Counted from the first letter of the stretch, positions 9,346 through 17,231 are shown. The stretch: DNA of 64,000 bases from Streptococcus mitis (GCF_001281025.1 NZ_CP012646.1:525001-589000), one strand, 5' to 3'. A program made the numbers and translations. The notes: generated by a model from the letters alone, not told the origin.

Positions 9346-9492
9346 AGACGAAAACGGTAGGTGAGGCTACCATAGGGATACGGATGACTACCGCAAAGCA
9401 GTGGAGACACTACTCGTTGGTCAACAGTCCTGGTCGCGAAGGCCAAGACTAAGCTCATTACATTGCCCTATGGAGTTAAAGCTTGAACGAAA
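9346..9492 (+). promoter_or_regulatory. M-box (ykoK-type) magnesium riboswitch
   Basis: The conserved M-box blocks appear in order: GGTAGGTGAGGCTACC (9356-9371), ATAGGGATAC shortly after, GGTCAACAG (near 9419), and TTGCCCTATGGAGTTAAAGC (near 9464-9483), which pairs back with the ATAGGG block. M-box RNAs fold when several Mg2+ ions bind and usually shut off Mg2+ uptake genes. A terminator hairpin follows at 9512-9540, so the switch should work by transcription attenuation. Identification rests on remembered consensus. Known yybP-ykoY Mn2+ riboswitch blocks are absent. Confidence 0.82.
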
Positions 9493-9511
9493 AACAGATA
9501 ATTAGTTTTTT

Positions 9512-9540
9512 AATCCTGCCATTTTATGGTGGGATTTTCT
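9512..9540 (+). terminator. Riboswitch-controlled terminator of mgtA
   Basis: Arms 9513-9521 and 9527-9535 (atcctgcca / tggtgggat) pair over 9 bp including two G-U pairs, followed by a T-rich run. It lies 20 bases after the M-box core, as expected for the off-state terminator. Confidence 0.7.
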
Positions 9541-9570
9541 ACTGTTTAAATCAAAGAAAGGAGATAGACG

Positions 9571-9642
9571 ATGCAAATTGACGATCACCCGGAACCGCAC
9601 ATACACAGCCAATCGCTGATTTGTGTCGTTCTACCCTTATAA
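9571..9642 (+). CDS. Candidate mgtA leader peptide, 23 aa
   Basis: A short ORF with a strong Shine-Dalgarno (AAAGGAG, 7 bases before ATG 9571) lies between the M-box terminator and mgtA. The peptide begins MQIDDHPEPHIHSQS and ends in a hydrophobic LICVVLPL. Two acidic residues followed by P-E-P resemble the acidic and proline-rich start of Enterobacteriaceae MgtL, where such nascent chains destabilise the ribosome at low Mg2+. The second half of the ORF forms the 5' arm of a 15-bp hairpin whose 3' arm is just ahead of mgtA. Function as a regulatory leader is inferred. It is not a family I recognise. Confidence 0.55.
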   Translation: MQIDDHPEPHIHSQSLICVVLPL

Positions 9643-9663
9643 AGTGATTGGTCTCTGTGTATG
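9600..9663 (+). promoter_or_regulatory. Alternative hairpins overlapping the leader ORF
   Basis: A long hairpin pairs 9600-9614 with 9646-9663 (15 bp with a 3-base bulge). A local hairpin pairs 9604-9614 with 9618-9625. Both use the same 5' arm, which lies in the leader ORF, so they exclude each other and would respond to ribosome position. No U-run follows, so the long form is not a simple intrinsic terminator. Effects on mgtA translation, mRNA stability or Rho are possible. Confidence 0.5.
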
Positions 9664-9695
9664 AAACACATCATTCATACAGATAGGAGAAACCA

Positions 9696-12356
9696 ATGAA
9701 AACTACAAAAGAAAGATTAGCAACAGCTATTCATACATCTTTAAACGAAACTCTATCTTTTTATAAGACAAGTCTAACAGGCTTGACTGAGGAGCAGGTG
9801 GAGAAAAATCGTGACCTATATGGCGAAAATACCATCACAAAGGGTCAAGAAGACAGTATCCTCAAAAAGATTTACGAATCCATTATCAATCCTTTTACCA
9901 TCATCTTGCTGGTCATCGCCATGATTTCCTTGGTGACCAATGTCTGGTTGGCAAAACCAGGTCAAGAAGATCCGACAACTTCCATTATCATCGTTGTCCT
10001 AGTCCTCATTTCTGGTGGCATACGCTTTGTCCAAGAACTCCGTAGTGATAAGGCTGCGACCAATCTATCAAAAATGATTGTCAACACAGCGACTGTCATT
10101 CGTCAAGGAGAAATCCAAGAAGTACCTATCGATGATTTGGTAGTAGGTGACGTGGTTAAATTAAGCGCTGGAGACATGATTCCAGCAGATCTTCTTTTAT
10201 TTGAGTCGCGCGATTTCTTTGTACAACAGTCGGGCTTGACAGGTGAAAGTGAATCGGTTGAAAAATTGGCCTTGACCAAGGCAACAGTTCAACAATCTGA
10301 TAGTCTGCTGGAAGCAGAAGCGCTCGCCTTTATGGGAACCAATGTCTTGTCTGGTAGTGCTAAGGCCGTGGTTTTGGCGGTTGGTGATGATACCATGATG
10401 GGGGCCATTGAGCAGACTTTGAACACCTATGACGAGCCTACTTCGTTTGAGCGAGAAATGAATAGTATTTCGTGGCTCTTGATTCGTTTGATGCTGGTCA
10501 TGGTGCCCATCGTTTTCTTGTCCAATGGTTTAACAGATGGCGACTGGTTGGAAGCTGGCGTATTTGCTTTGAGTGTTGGTGTTGGGCTTACACCTGAGAT
10601 GCTTCCTATGATTATCACGGCCAGTCTAGCAAAAGGCTCCATCATTATGGCCAAGGAAAAAGTGGTTATCAAGAAACTCAATGCCATACAGGACTTAGGG
10701 GCGATTGATATTTTGTGTACAGATAAGACAGGAACTCTAACCCAAGACGAAATTGTCCTTGAATATCCTTTGGACATCCACGGACGCTTGGATTTGACCG
10801 TCTTGAGACGAGCTTATCTCAATTCTTATTTTCAAACGGGCTTGAAAAATTTGATGGACAGAGCCATCATCAAACGGACTGAAAAGGAAGCAAAAGAACA
10901 CGCCCTCTTGCAAAATCTGGCTCAAACTTTTCAAAAAATAGATGAGCTTCCCTTTGATTTTGAACGTAGACGGATGAGTGTTATCGTTAAGGATGAACAC
11001 GAAGTTGTTAGTTTGGTAACCAAGGGTGCCCTAGAGGAGATGTTGACGATTTCCAGTTATGCGGAATACCAAGGAGTGATTACTCCCTTGACAGATGTTA
11101 TTAGAGAAGAAATTTTAGCAGAAGTCAGACAACTAAATCAACAAGGTTTGCGTGTCTTGGGAGTGGCCTATAAGTCAGGTTTGAGGGAAGGCCATGCCTA
11201 TACAGTTGATGATGAAGGGGATATGATTCTAACTGGTTATTTAGCCTTCCTAGATCCTCCTAAACCATCTGCAGCACCAGCAATTAAGGCTCTGTTAGAA
11301 CATGGAGTTCAAACAAAAATTTTGACGGGAGACAACGAAAAAGTTACTCAAGCAGTCTGTGAAAAGGTTGGTTTGGATATCAATCAGATACTGTTAGGAT
11401 CTGAAATTGATCAGATGAGTGATCAAGAATTGGCCCAAGCAGTAGAGGAGGTAACAGTATTTGCCAAACTTTCTCCTGACCAAAAAGCGAGGATTATTTT
11501 GCAATTTAAGGCCAATGGTCATGCTGTAGGCTATATGGGAGATGGGATCAATGATGCTCCTTCTATGAAAGTTGCAGATGTGGGGATTTCTGTTGATACA
11601 GCAGTAGATATTGCCAAAGAAACGGCTGATGTTATCCTACTTGATAAGGATCTCATGGTGCTTGAAAAAGGACTTGTTGAAGGTCGTAAGGTCTATGCCA
11701 ATATGACTAAATATATCAAAATGACAGTGAGTTCTAATTTTGGAAATATCTTATCCCTATTGGTCTCTGGAATCTTTTTGCCATTTTTACCAATGGCACC
11801 AGTCCATTTGATTATCCTAAATCTAGTCTATGATTTGTCTTGTATTGCCTTGCCTTTTGACAAGGTGGATAAAGATTTTTTGAGAAATCCGCATACCTGG
11901 GAAGCTAAGTCCATCACACGTTTCATGATTTGGATGGGACCTATCTCTTCTGCCTTTGATATTTTGACCTTCAGTTTGCTTTATTTTATCATTGTACCCA
12001 TGACAACAGGTCAAGCTTATGTTCATGGGGCAGAGTCTGCCGTAGGTTTTATTGTCTTGTTTCAGACAGGTTGGTTTATCGAGTCCATGTGGTCACAGAC
12101 CATGGTTATCCATATGCTGCGTTCAGCTAAAATTCCCTTTTTACAAAGTCGTCCAGCTTGGCTAGTCCTTGTGACAACCTTATTGGCTGCAGCCTTTGTG
12201 ACCTTCCTTCCCTACAGTCCACTCGCAATCCTACTTCATCTAACTCCTTTAAAACCGATTTATTTCATCTTTTTACTTTTCATCATTATTTTGTATATGA
12301 TTAGCGTGACAATTGTGAAAAAAATCTATATCAAGAAATATCAAGAATGGCTGTAA
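9696..12356 (+). CDS. mgtA: MgtA-type magnesium-transporting P-type ATPase
   Basis: An 886-aa P-type ATPase of the P3B (MgtA/MgtB) type. Visible motifs: TGES in QSGLTGESESVEKL (actuator domain), the phosphorylation site DKTGTLTQDE with Asp343, KGA in VTKGALEEM (nucleotide domain) and GDGINDAPSMKVADVG near residue 615. Transmembrane helices flank these domains in the usual order, with a cluster of C-terminal helices after about residue 665. MgtA proteins bring Mg2+ into the cell. The M-box riboswitch upstream supports Mg2+ as the substrate over Ca2+ or Mn2+. It stands alone, with its own promoter, riboswitch, terminator and leader ORF. Confidence 0.9.
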   Translation: MKTTKERLATAIHTSLNETLSFYKTSLTGLTEEQVEKNRDLYGENTITKGQEDSILKKIYESIINPFTIILLVIAMISLVTNVWLAKPGQEDPTTSIIIVVLVLISGGIRFVQELRSDKAATNLSKMIVNTATVIRQGEIQEVPIDDLVVGDVVKLSAGDMIPADLLLFESRDFFVQQSGLTGESESVEKLALTKATVQQSDSLLEAEALAFMGTNVLSGSAKAVVLAVGDDTMMGAIEQTLNTYDEPTSFEREMNSISWLLIRLMLVMVPIVFLSNGLTDGDWLEAGVFALSVGVGLTPEMLPMIITASLAKGSIIMAKEKVVIKKLNAIQDLGAIDILCTDKTGTLTQDEIVLEYPLDIHGRLDLTVLRRAYLNSYFQTGLKNLMDRAIIKRTEKEAKEHALLQNLAQTFQKIDELPFDFERRRMSVIVKDEHEVVSLVTKGALEEMLTISSYAEYQGVITPLTDVIREEILAEVRQLNQQGLRVLGVAYKSGLREGHAYTVDDEGDMILTGYLAFLDPPKPSAAPAIKALLEHGVQTKILTGDNEKVTQAVCEKVGLDINQILLGSEIDQMSDQELAQAVEEVTVFAKLSPDQKARIILQFKANGHAVGYMGDGINDAPSMKVADVGISVDTAVDIAKETADVILLDKDLMVLEKGLVEGRKVYANMTKYIKMTVSSNFGNILSLLVSGIFLPFLPMAPVHLIILNLVYDLSCIALPFDKVDKDFLRNPHTWEAKSITRFMIWMGPISSAFDILTFSLLYFIIVPMTTGQAYVHGAESAVGFIVLFQTGWFIESMWSQTMVIHMLRSAKIPFLQSRPAWLVLVTTLLAAAFVTFLPYSPLAILLHLTPLKPIYFIFLLFIIILYMISVTIVKKIYIKKYQEWL

Positions 12357-12438
12357 ATTTCATTTTGTCAAGAAAAAAGTACGAAAATGACGAAAAAAGT
12401 CAAAAAAATTTAAAAATAGGTCGCAAGTCGGATGTTTT

Positions 12439-12450
12439 TTATGGTATAAT
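12439..12450 (+). promoter_or_regulatory. Promoter of spx
   Basis: An extended -10, TGGTATAAT with the hexamer at 12445-12450, lies 42 bases before the spx start. A clear -35 is not visible, as is common with extended -10 promoters. Confidence 0.6.
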
Positions 12451-12491
12451 AGACTAAACTGATAGTAACATGTAGCGAAAGGGGTAGGTAC

Positions 12492-12890
12492 ATGATTAAA
12501 ATTTATACAGTCTCAAGTTGTACTAGCTGTAAAAAAGCAAAAACCTGGCTCAATGCCCACCAGTTAAGTTATAAAGAACAAAACCTTGGTAAAGAAGGAA
12601 TTACGAGAGAAGAATTACTGGATATTCTGACAAAAACAGATAACGGAATAGCCAGCATCGTTTCGTCTAAAAATCGCTATGCCAAAGCCCTTGGAGTGGA
12701 TATTGAAGATTTGAGTGTCAATGAAGTCCTCAATCTGATTATGGAAACACCGAGAATTTTAAAGAGCCCAATCCTTGTGGATGAAAAACGCCTGCAAGTT
12801 GGCTATAAGGAAGACGATATTCGTGCCTTCCTACCACGCTCTGTCCGTAATGTAGAAAATGCAGAAGCACGTTTGCGTGCAGCTCTATAA
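12492..12890 (+). CDS. spx: Spx family transcriptional regulator (ArsC-like)
   Basis: A 132-aa Spx protein. It binds the C-terminal domain of RNA polymerase alpha and redirects transcription under oxidative and other stresses. The redox CxxC switch is present (SSCTSCKKAK, Cys10 and Cys13) within the ArsC-like thioredoxin fold. Length and the conserved RKAKTWL-like and SPILVDEKRLQVGY segments are typical. Streptococci carry two Spx paralogues. I recall the one near this locus in pneumococcus being called SpxA2, but the number is not provable from this sequence. The gene has its own promoter and a tight terminator. Confidence 0.9.
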   Translation: MIKIYTVSSCTSCKKAKTWLNAHQLSYKEQNLGKEGITREELLDILTKTDNGIASIVSSKNRYAKALGVDIEDLSVNEVLNLIMETPRILKSPILVDEKRLQVGYKEDDIRAFLPRSVRNVENAEARLRAAL

Positions 12891-12895
12891 ACATC

Positions 12896-12926
12896 AAGGC
12901 TGGGAGCAACTCCCAGTCTTATTCTA
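12896..12926 (+). terminator. Terminator of spx
   Basis: Arms 12896-12906 and 12910-12920 form an 11-bp stem with a 3-base loop (one G-U pair), followed by a T-rich tract. Confidence 0.8.
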
Positions 12927-12930
12927 TTTT

Positions 12931-13126
12931 GTACTCTTCAAAAATCTCTTCAAACCGCGTCAACATCGCCTTGCCGTAGGTATGGTTACTGACTTCGTCA
13001 GTTCTATCCACAACCTCAAAACAGTGTTTTGAGCTGACTTCGTCAGTTTTATCTGCAACCTCAAAGCAGTGCTTTGAGCAGCCTGCGGCTAGTTTCCTAG
13101 TTTGCTCTTTGATTTTCATTGAGTAT
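12931..13126 (+). repeat. BOX element, modules A-B-B-C
   Basis: A mitis-group BOX repeat of about 196 bp. The boxA end (TCGCCTTGCCGTAG near 12967-12980) matches the complement of the well-known BOX typing primer. Two boxB-like modules follow, each with a CTGACTTCGTCAG-type and a CAAAACAGTGTTTTG-type dyad, then boxC ending in TTTTCATTGAGTAT. It fills the spacer between spx and the lipoprotein gene. A spurious minus-strand frame covers it but has no coding features. Confidence 0.92.
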
Positions 13127-13152
13127 TAATCTCAAAAAGAAAGAAGAAAGAA

Positions 13153-13722
13153 ATGAAAAAAATAGCTCTTGTTAGTCTAGCTTTCCTTTTTGTCCTGGTT
13201 GGTTGCGGACAGAAAAAAGAAACTGGAACAGCTACAAAAACAGAAAAGGATACGCTTCAGTCGGCATTGCCAGTTATTGAAAATGCCGAGAAGAATACAG
13301 TTGTGACCAAGACTTTGGTCTTGCCCAAGTCAGATGATGGTAGTCAGCAAACCCAAACCATTACATACAAGGACAAGACTTTTTTGAGCTTAAGCATTCA
13401 ACAAAAGCGTCCAGTCTCTGATGAGTTGAAAACTTATATTGACCAACACGGAGTGGAAGAAACTCAAAAAGCTCTTCTCGAGGCAGAGGAGAAGGATGAG
13501 GCCATCATAGAAGCTCGTAAATTAGCAGGATTTAAGCTTGAAACCAAACTATTGAGTGCAACTGAACTTCAAACAACGACTAGTTTTGATTTTCAAGTTT
13601 TGGATGTCAAGAAGGCTTCTCAGTTAGAATATTTGAAGAACATTGGTTTAGAAAATCTCTTGAAGAATGAACCAAGCAAATATATTTCAGATAGATTGGC
13701 AAATGGCGCGACAGAACAATAG
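13153..13722 (+). CDS. Lipoprotein of the DUF1307/YehR type
   Basis: A 189-aa secreted lipoprotein. A basic-hydrophobic signal (MKKIALVSLAFLFVLVGCG) ends in a lipobox V-G-C, giving lipid-anchored Cys20. The mature part, with a repeated use of Thr-Ile-Thr-Tyr-Lys-type strands near residue 75 and a helical middle, resembles YehR-like DUF1307 lipoproteins, whose role is unknown. The start is supported by AAAGAAAGAAGAAAG just upstream. It sits directly after a BOX element, and its promoter must lie in or before that BOX. Confidence 0.75.
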   Translation: MKKIALVSLAFLFVLVGCGQKKETGTATKTEKDTLQSALPVIENAEKNTVVTKTLVLPKSDDGSQQTQTITYKDKTFLSLSIQQKRPVSDELKTYIDQHGVEETQKALLEAEEKDEAIIEARKLAGFKLETKLLSATELQTTTSFDFQVLDVKKASQLEYLKNIGLENLLKNEPSKYISDRLANGATEQ

Positions 13723-13749
13723 AAAATCCAAATAAATAGACTGCCTGAA

Positions 13750-13778
13750 TTGTAGAACGTAAGGAATTATGCTATAAT
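13750..13778 (+). promoter_or_regulatory. Promoter of ireB-ruvX-DUF1292
   Basis: TTGTAG (13750-13755), 17-bp spacer, TATAAT (13773-13778), with TG one base before the -10. It lies 30 bases before the ireB start. Confidence 0.75.
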
Positions 13779-13808
13779 GGTACTATTCTAAGGAAAGAGG
13801 GTGTTAGA

Positions 13809-14075
13809 ATGGGATTTACTGAAGAAACAGTACGTTTTAAATTGGACGATTCCAATAAAAAAGAAATTAGCGAAACTCTGACTGATGTTTATGCTTCGTT
13901 GAACGATAAGGGCTACAACCCAATCAACCAAATCGTAGGTTACGTATTGAGTGGAGACCCTGCCTACGTTCCTCGTTATAATAATGCACGAAATCAAATC
14001 CGTAAGTATGAGCGCGATGAAATCGTTGAAGAATTGGTCCGCTACTACCTTAAAGGACAAGGAGTCGATCTATAA
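13809..14075 (+). CDS. ireB: IreB family regulatory phosphoprotein (DUF965)
   Basis: An 88-aa IreB homologue, full length for the family. In Enterococcus IreB is phosphorylated by the PASTA kinase IreK and acts negatively on cephalosporin resistance. Conserved Thr residues near the N terminus ([10 protein letters not shown]) match the phosphorylated region. [20 protein letters not shown] is the family core. It is the first gene of ireB-ruvX-DUF1292, a widely conserved Firmicutes cluster, with 3 bases between its stop and ruvX. Confidence 0.93.
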
Positions 14076-14078
14076 CCT

Positions 14079-14498
14079 ATGAGAATTATGGGATTAGACG
14101 TCGGTTCAAAAACGGTAGGGGTGGCTATTAGCGATCCGCTGGGTTTTACAGCTCAAGGACTTGAAATCATCCAAATCAATGAGGAACAAGGCCAATTTGG
14201 TTTTGACCGCGTTAAGGAGTTGGTTGATGCTTACAAGGTGGAACGATTTGTAGTGGGATTGCCTAAAAACATGAACAATACAAGCGGACCGCGCGTGGAA
14301 GCTAGTCAAGCCTACGGAGCAAAGCTAGAAGAGCTTTTTGGTTTACCAGTAGACTATCAAGATGAACGCTTGACAACAGTTGCTGCAGAGCGCATGTTGA
14401 TCGAGCAAGCAGATATTAGCCGAAACAAGCGCAAGAAAGTCATTGATAAGTTAGCAGCTCAGCTGATTTTACAAAATTATTTAGATAGAAAATTTTAA
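14079..14498 (+). CDS. ruvX: RuvX/YqgF Holliday junction resolvase-like nuclease
   Basis: A 139-aa RNase H-like protein of the YqgF family. The first acidic motif is [14 protein letters not shown] near the N terminus, followed by [11 protein letters not shown] and a DERLTT motif near residue 95. YqgF proteins act in pre-16S rRNA 5' end processing and have been proposed as Holliday junction resolvases. The gene follows ireB by 3 bases and precedes the DUF1292 gene by 15, so all three share one transcript. Confidence 0.92.
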   Translation: MRIMGLDVGSKTVGVAISDPLGFTAQGLEIIQINEEQGQFGFDRVKELVDAYKVERFVVGLPKNMNNTSGPRVEASQAYGAKLEELFGLPVDYQDERLTTVAAERMLIEQADISRNKRKKVIDKLAAQLILQNYLDRKF

Positions 14499-14513
14499 TA
14501 CAAAGGAGAGGCT

Positions 14514-14819
14514 ATGTCACACGATCATAACCACGACCACGAAGAACGTGAATTAATTACACTAGTAGATGAGCAAGGAAATGAAACCTTGTTTGAAATC
14601 CTTTTGACGATTGACGGAAAAGAAGAATTTGGGAAAAACTATGTTCTTCTAGTACCAGTTAACGCAGAAGAAGACGAAGACGGACAAGTTGAAATTCAAG
14701 CTTACTCATTCATCGAAAACGAAGATGGAACAGAAGGTGAATTGCAACCAATCCCAGAAGACTCAGAAGACGAATGGAACATGATTGAAGAAGTCTTCAA
14801 TAGTTTTATGGAGGAGTAA
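14514..14819 (+). CDS. DUF1292 family protein (YrzB-like)
   Basis: A 101-aa very acidic protein with a His-rich start ([13 protein letters not shown]). The [19 protein letters not shown] and YVLLVPVN segments are the family core. Length is normal for the family, whose function is unknown. A strong AAAGGAGAGG precedes the start. The stop codon is part of the first hairpin of the array described at 14818-15076, so termination begins at the end of this gene. Confidence 0.9.
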   Translation: MSHDHNHDHEERELITLVDEQGNETLFEILLTIDGKEEFGKNYVLLVPVNAEEDEDGQVEIQAYSFIENEDGTEGELQPIPEDSEDEWNMIEEVFNSFMEE

Positions 14820-15076
14820 AAACGTCCGGGGGACGTTTTTAGCCTGACGCTAAAAATAAAAACCGTCAGTAAGTCTGGGAGACTGTATCAGCCCAACTCC
14901 CAGAAATTGGGAAGAGTTGGAACGTCCAGTGGATGTTTTTAGCCCAGCTCTTTGTAATAAGAGAGAGCTGGTAAGTCCAGTGGACGTTTTTAGCCCTGCG
15001 CTAGAAATTAGAAACGCAGGCACATCCAGTGGATGTTTTACCCCAAGCTAATATTCATAGTAGCTAGTTATTAGCT
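14818..15076 (+). repeat. Tandem array of five ~50-bp hairpin-pair units
   Basis: Five units start near 14821, 14871, 14921, 14972 and 15021. Each has a small conserved hairpin (consensus GTCCagtGGAC, 3-base loop, then GTTTTTAGCC) followed by a second hairpin whose stem differs between units but always pairs: CTGACG/CGTCAG (14844-14849/14864-14869), CCAACTC/GAGTTGG (893-899/914-920), CCAGCTCT/AGAGCTGG (944-951/964-971), CCTGCG/CGCAGG (14995-15000/15015-15020), AGCTAAT/ATTAGCT (15046-15052/15070-15076). The first small hairpin, a 10-bp perfect stem with a T-run, overlaps the stop of the preceding gene and should terminate it. The role of the other units is unknown. Confidence 0.8.
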
Positions 15077-15085
15077 AACCAGGTA

Positions 15086-15118
15086 AGAGGTCGGGACGAA
15101 AATCCTGGCCTCGTTTTT
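15086..15118 (+). terminator. Terminator closing the hairpin array
   Basis: gaggtcgggac and atcctggcctc pair with several G-U pairs around a GAAA-type loop and are followed by GTTTTTG. It would stop transcripts leaving the array before folC. Confidence 0.6.
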
Positions 15119-15175
15119 GTTAGTTATGAGACTTTATTGAGGCAGTTGATTGAACCTGTAATTAAGGAGATGTAT

Positions 15176-16426
15176 ATGTTTGAAGTAGAAGAATGGCTTC
15201 ATAGTCGGATTGGTTTGAATTTTCGATCAGGTTTGGGACGAATGCAACAAGCGGTGGATTTGTTGGGGAATCCCGAGAAGTCTTATCCTATTATCCACGT
15301 AACAGGAACTAATGGAAAAGGATCTACCATTGCTTTTATGAGGGAGTTATTTATGGGGCATGACAAAAAAGTTGCGACCTTTACTTCCCCTCATATCGTC
15401 TCTATCAATGATCGAATCTGCATTAACGGGCAACCAATAGCTGATGCAGACTTCATCCGTTTGGCTAATCAGGTCAAGGAGATGGAGAAAATGCTTCTGC
15501 AAACCCATGATCAGTTGTCCTTTTTTGAATTGCTGACCTTGATTGCTTTTCTTTATTTTAGAGAGCAAGAGGTGGATTTGGTTTTATTAGAAGTGGGAAT
15601 TGGTGGCTTACTTGACACAACCAATGTGGTAATTGGAGAGATTGCTGTCATCACCTCCATCGGACTTGACCATCAGGAGACTCTGGGTGACAGTATAGCA
15701 GCAATTGCAGAGCAGAAAGCTGGTATTTTTAAGGCTGGTAAAAAGGCCGTGATTGCTAAGTTGCCTTCAGAAGCTAGGCTTGTTTGTCAGAAAAAAGCAG
15801 ACTCTTTAGCTGTTGACCTTTATCAGGCAGGACAAGATTTTTCAATGCTGAATGGGGATTTTTCAAGCTCTTTGGCTAACCTTTCACAGTTGAAAATAGG
15901 CTTGGAAGGAGCTTATCAGCAGGAAAATGCGGCCTTGGCGCTACAAACGTTTCTTCTCTTTATGAGAGAAGGAAAGGAAGCTGTTGATGAACAGGTTGTA
16001 AGACAGGCTTTGGAGAAGACCCATTGGGCTGGGCGTTTGGAGCGTATTCGTCCTCAGATTTACTTGGACGGTGCTCATAACCTCCCTGCTTTGATTCGCT
16101 TGGTTGAATTTATTAAAGAAAAAGAGCAGGAAGGATATCGGACTCAAATTCTATTTGGAGCCTTGAAACGGAAGGATTATCAAGGGATGTTGGGTTACCT
16201 GACTGAGAATTTGCCTCAGGTGGAACTCAAGGTGACAGGCTTTGACTATCAAGGTTCTTTGGATGAAACAGATGTAACAGGTTACGATATAGTTCCTTCT
16301 TACCGAGAATTTATTAGCGATTTTGAAGCAAGAGCAGATGCCCAGGATTTGTTGTTCGTTACAGGGTCTCTCTATTTTATCTCAGAAGTACGGGGCTACT
16401 TGCTGGCCCATGAGCAGATGAATTGA
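15176..16426 (+). CDS. folC: Dihydrofolate synthase / folylpolyglutamate synthase
   Basis: A 416-aa Mur-ligase-type enzyme that adds glutamate to dihydropteroate and to folates using ATP. The P-loop VTGTNGKGSTIAF (about residues 42-54) and the folate synthase signature with VLLEVGIGGLLDTTN and ITSIGLDHQETLG are present. The C-terminal Rossmann part carries YLDGAHNLPAL. I start at MFEVEEW because AAGGAG lies 6 bases upstream; an in-frame TTG at 15137 would add 13 unlikely residues. The stop overlaps the -35 of the following lipoprotein promoter. Confidence 0.93.
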   Translation: MFEVEEWLHSRIGLNFRSGLGRMQQAVDLLGNPEKSYPIIHVTGTNGKGSTIAFMRELFMGHDKKVATFTSPHIVSINDRICINGQPIADADFIRLANQVKEMEKMLLQTHDQLSFFELLTLIAFLYFREQEVDLVLLEVGIGGLLDTTNVVIGEIAVITSIGLDHQETLGDSIAAIAEQKAGIFKAGKKAVIAKLPSEARLVCQKKADSLAVDLYQAGQDFSMLNGDFSSSLANLSQLKIGLEGAYQQENAALALQTFLLFMREGKEAVDEQVVRQALEKTHWAGRLERIRPQIYLDGAHNLPALIRLVEFIKEKEQEGYRTQILFGALKRKDYQGMLGYLTENLPQVELKVTGFDYQGSLDETDVTGYDIVPSYREFISDFEARADAQDLLFVTGSLYFISEVRGYLLAHEQMN

Positions 16427-16451
16427 CCTCCTTTTTTGGACTTGTTATACT
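16423..16451 (+). promoter_or_regulatory. Promoter of the 16.5-kb lipoprotein gene
   Basis: TTGACC (16423-16428), 17-bp spacer, TATACT (16446-16451). The -35 overlaps the folC stop codon. Confidence 0.75.
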
Positions 16452-16512
16452 AGGGAAACTACTAGTTAGAAGGAAAAAATTCTGTAAATTGGTAGCAGAA
16501 AGGAAATTCATC

Positions 16513-16977
16513 ATGAAATTAAAAAGATTCACACTTTCTCTTGCTTCTCTAGCAAGTCTTAGTCTCTTAGTAGCTTGTTCACAAAGAGCTCAACAAGTTC
16601 AACAACCAGTAGCTCAATCGCAAACACAACAAACTCAGCAATCACAATCTGCTGCTTCATCTTCTACAGAAAATAGCAACCAGTCAGCAACAAGTTCTTC
16701 ACAAAATGCGCCTGAGGCTCAACCAACTGATATTGATGGAACTTATACCGGTCAGGACGAAGGAGACCGTATCACTTTAGTGGTAACTGGTACAACGGGC
16801 ACCTGGACACAGGTGGAAACTGATGGGGAACAAGAAATCAAGCAGGTTAGCTTTGATGCTGCTAATCAACGCATGATTATTGGGGATGATGTCAAGATTT
16901 ATGCAATCAATGGCAATCAGATGATTATTGACGATATGGACAGAGAAGCATCTGATCGCATTGTTTTATCAAAATAG
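16513..16977 (+). CDS. Small lipoprotein with Gln/Ser-rich linker
   Basis: A 154-aa lipoprotein. The signal peptide ends in the lipobox LLVAC, giving lipidated Cys near residue 22. A low-complexity Gln/Ser/Thr linker of about 50 residues follows, then a compact C-terminal domain of about 80 residues beginning DIDGTYTGQDEGDRITLVV. That domain looks like a small beta-barrel of the type that measures or binds ligands outside the cell, but I do not recognise the family. The start MKLKRF follows GAAAGGA by 7 bases. A longer frame from 16423 would begin inside the promoter. Confidence 0.8.
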   Translation: MKLKRFTLSLASLASLSLLVACSQRAQQVQQPVAQSQTQQTQQSQSAASSSTENSNQSATSSSQNAPEAQPTDIDGTYTGQDEGDRITLVVTGTTGTWTQVETDGEQEIKQVSFDAANQRMIIGDDVKIYAINGNQMIIDDMDREASDRIVLSK

Positions 16978-16985
16978 ACTAGAAG

Positions 16986-17010
16986 GAGACTGGTTTTGTC
17001 AGTCTCTTTT
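16986..17010 (+). terminator. Terminator of the 16.5-kb lipoprotein gene
   Basis: Arms gagactg (16986-16992) and cagtctc (17000-17006) with a 7-base loop, followed by TTTT. Confidence 0.78.
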
Positions 17011-17040
17011 GCTTTTACTCAGAAAAATGATTATAAATAC

Positions 17041-17070
17041 TTGCCTTCTACCGAATACCTGCGTTATACT
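17041..17070 (+). promoter_or_regulatory. Probable cls promoter
   Basis: TTGCCT (17041-17046), 18-bp spacer, TATACT (17065-17070). It precedes the BOX element, which would then lie in the 5' untranslated region of cls. Confidence 0.55.
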
Positions 17071-17097
17071 AATATTAATTACCTGTTTTTAGCATTC

Positions 17098-17211
17098 ATA
17101 CTCTTCGAAAATCTCTTCAAACCATGTCAGCTTCCATCTGCAACCTCAAAACAGTGTTTTGAGCAACCTGCGGCTAGCTTCCTAGTTTGCTCTTTGCTTT
17201 TCATTGAGTAT
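17098..17211 (+). repeat. BOX element, shortened A-B-C form
   Basis: Starts ATACTCTTCGAAAATCTC (boxA) and ends TTTTCATTGAGTAT (boxC). The boxA part breaks off after CCATGTCAGCTTCC and joins the end of a boxB (CTCAAAACAGTGTTTTGAG). At 114 bp it is a deletion form of the 196-bp BOX at 12931. It ends 20 bases before the cls start. Confidence 0.92.
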
Positions 17212-17231
17212 CAAAATATCAAGGAGGGGAT

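Noticed and set aside
9346..9492. yybP-ykoY manganese riboswitch
   Set aside because: The GGGGAGTAG and GAGACC-type blocks of that class are absent, while the M-box blocks appear in order.
12919..13119. Minus-strand ORF of 66 codons
   Set aside because: It lies entirely in a BOX element; the repeated EVADKTDEVSSKHCF pattern is a translation of the boxB modules.
14821..15076. CRISPR array
   Set aside because: Regular ~50-bp units, but there is no constant repeat/unique spacer pattern: both halves are hairpins and no cas genes are near.
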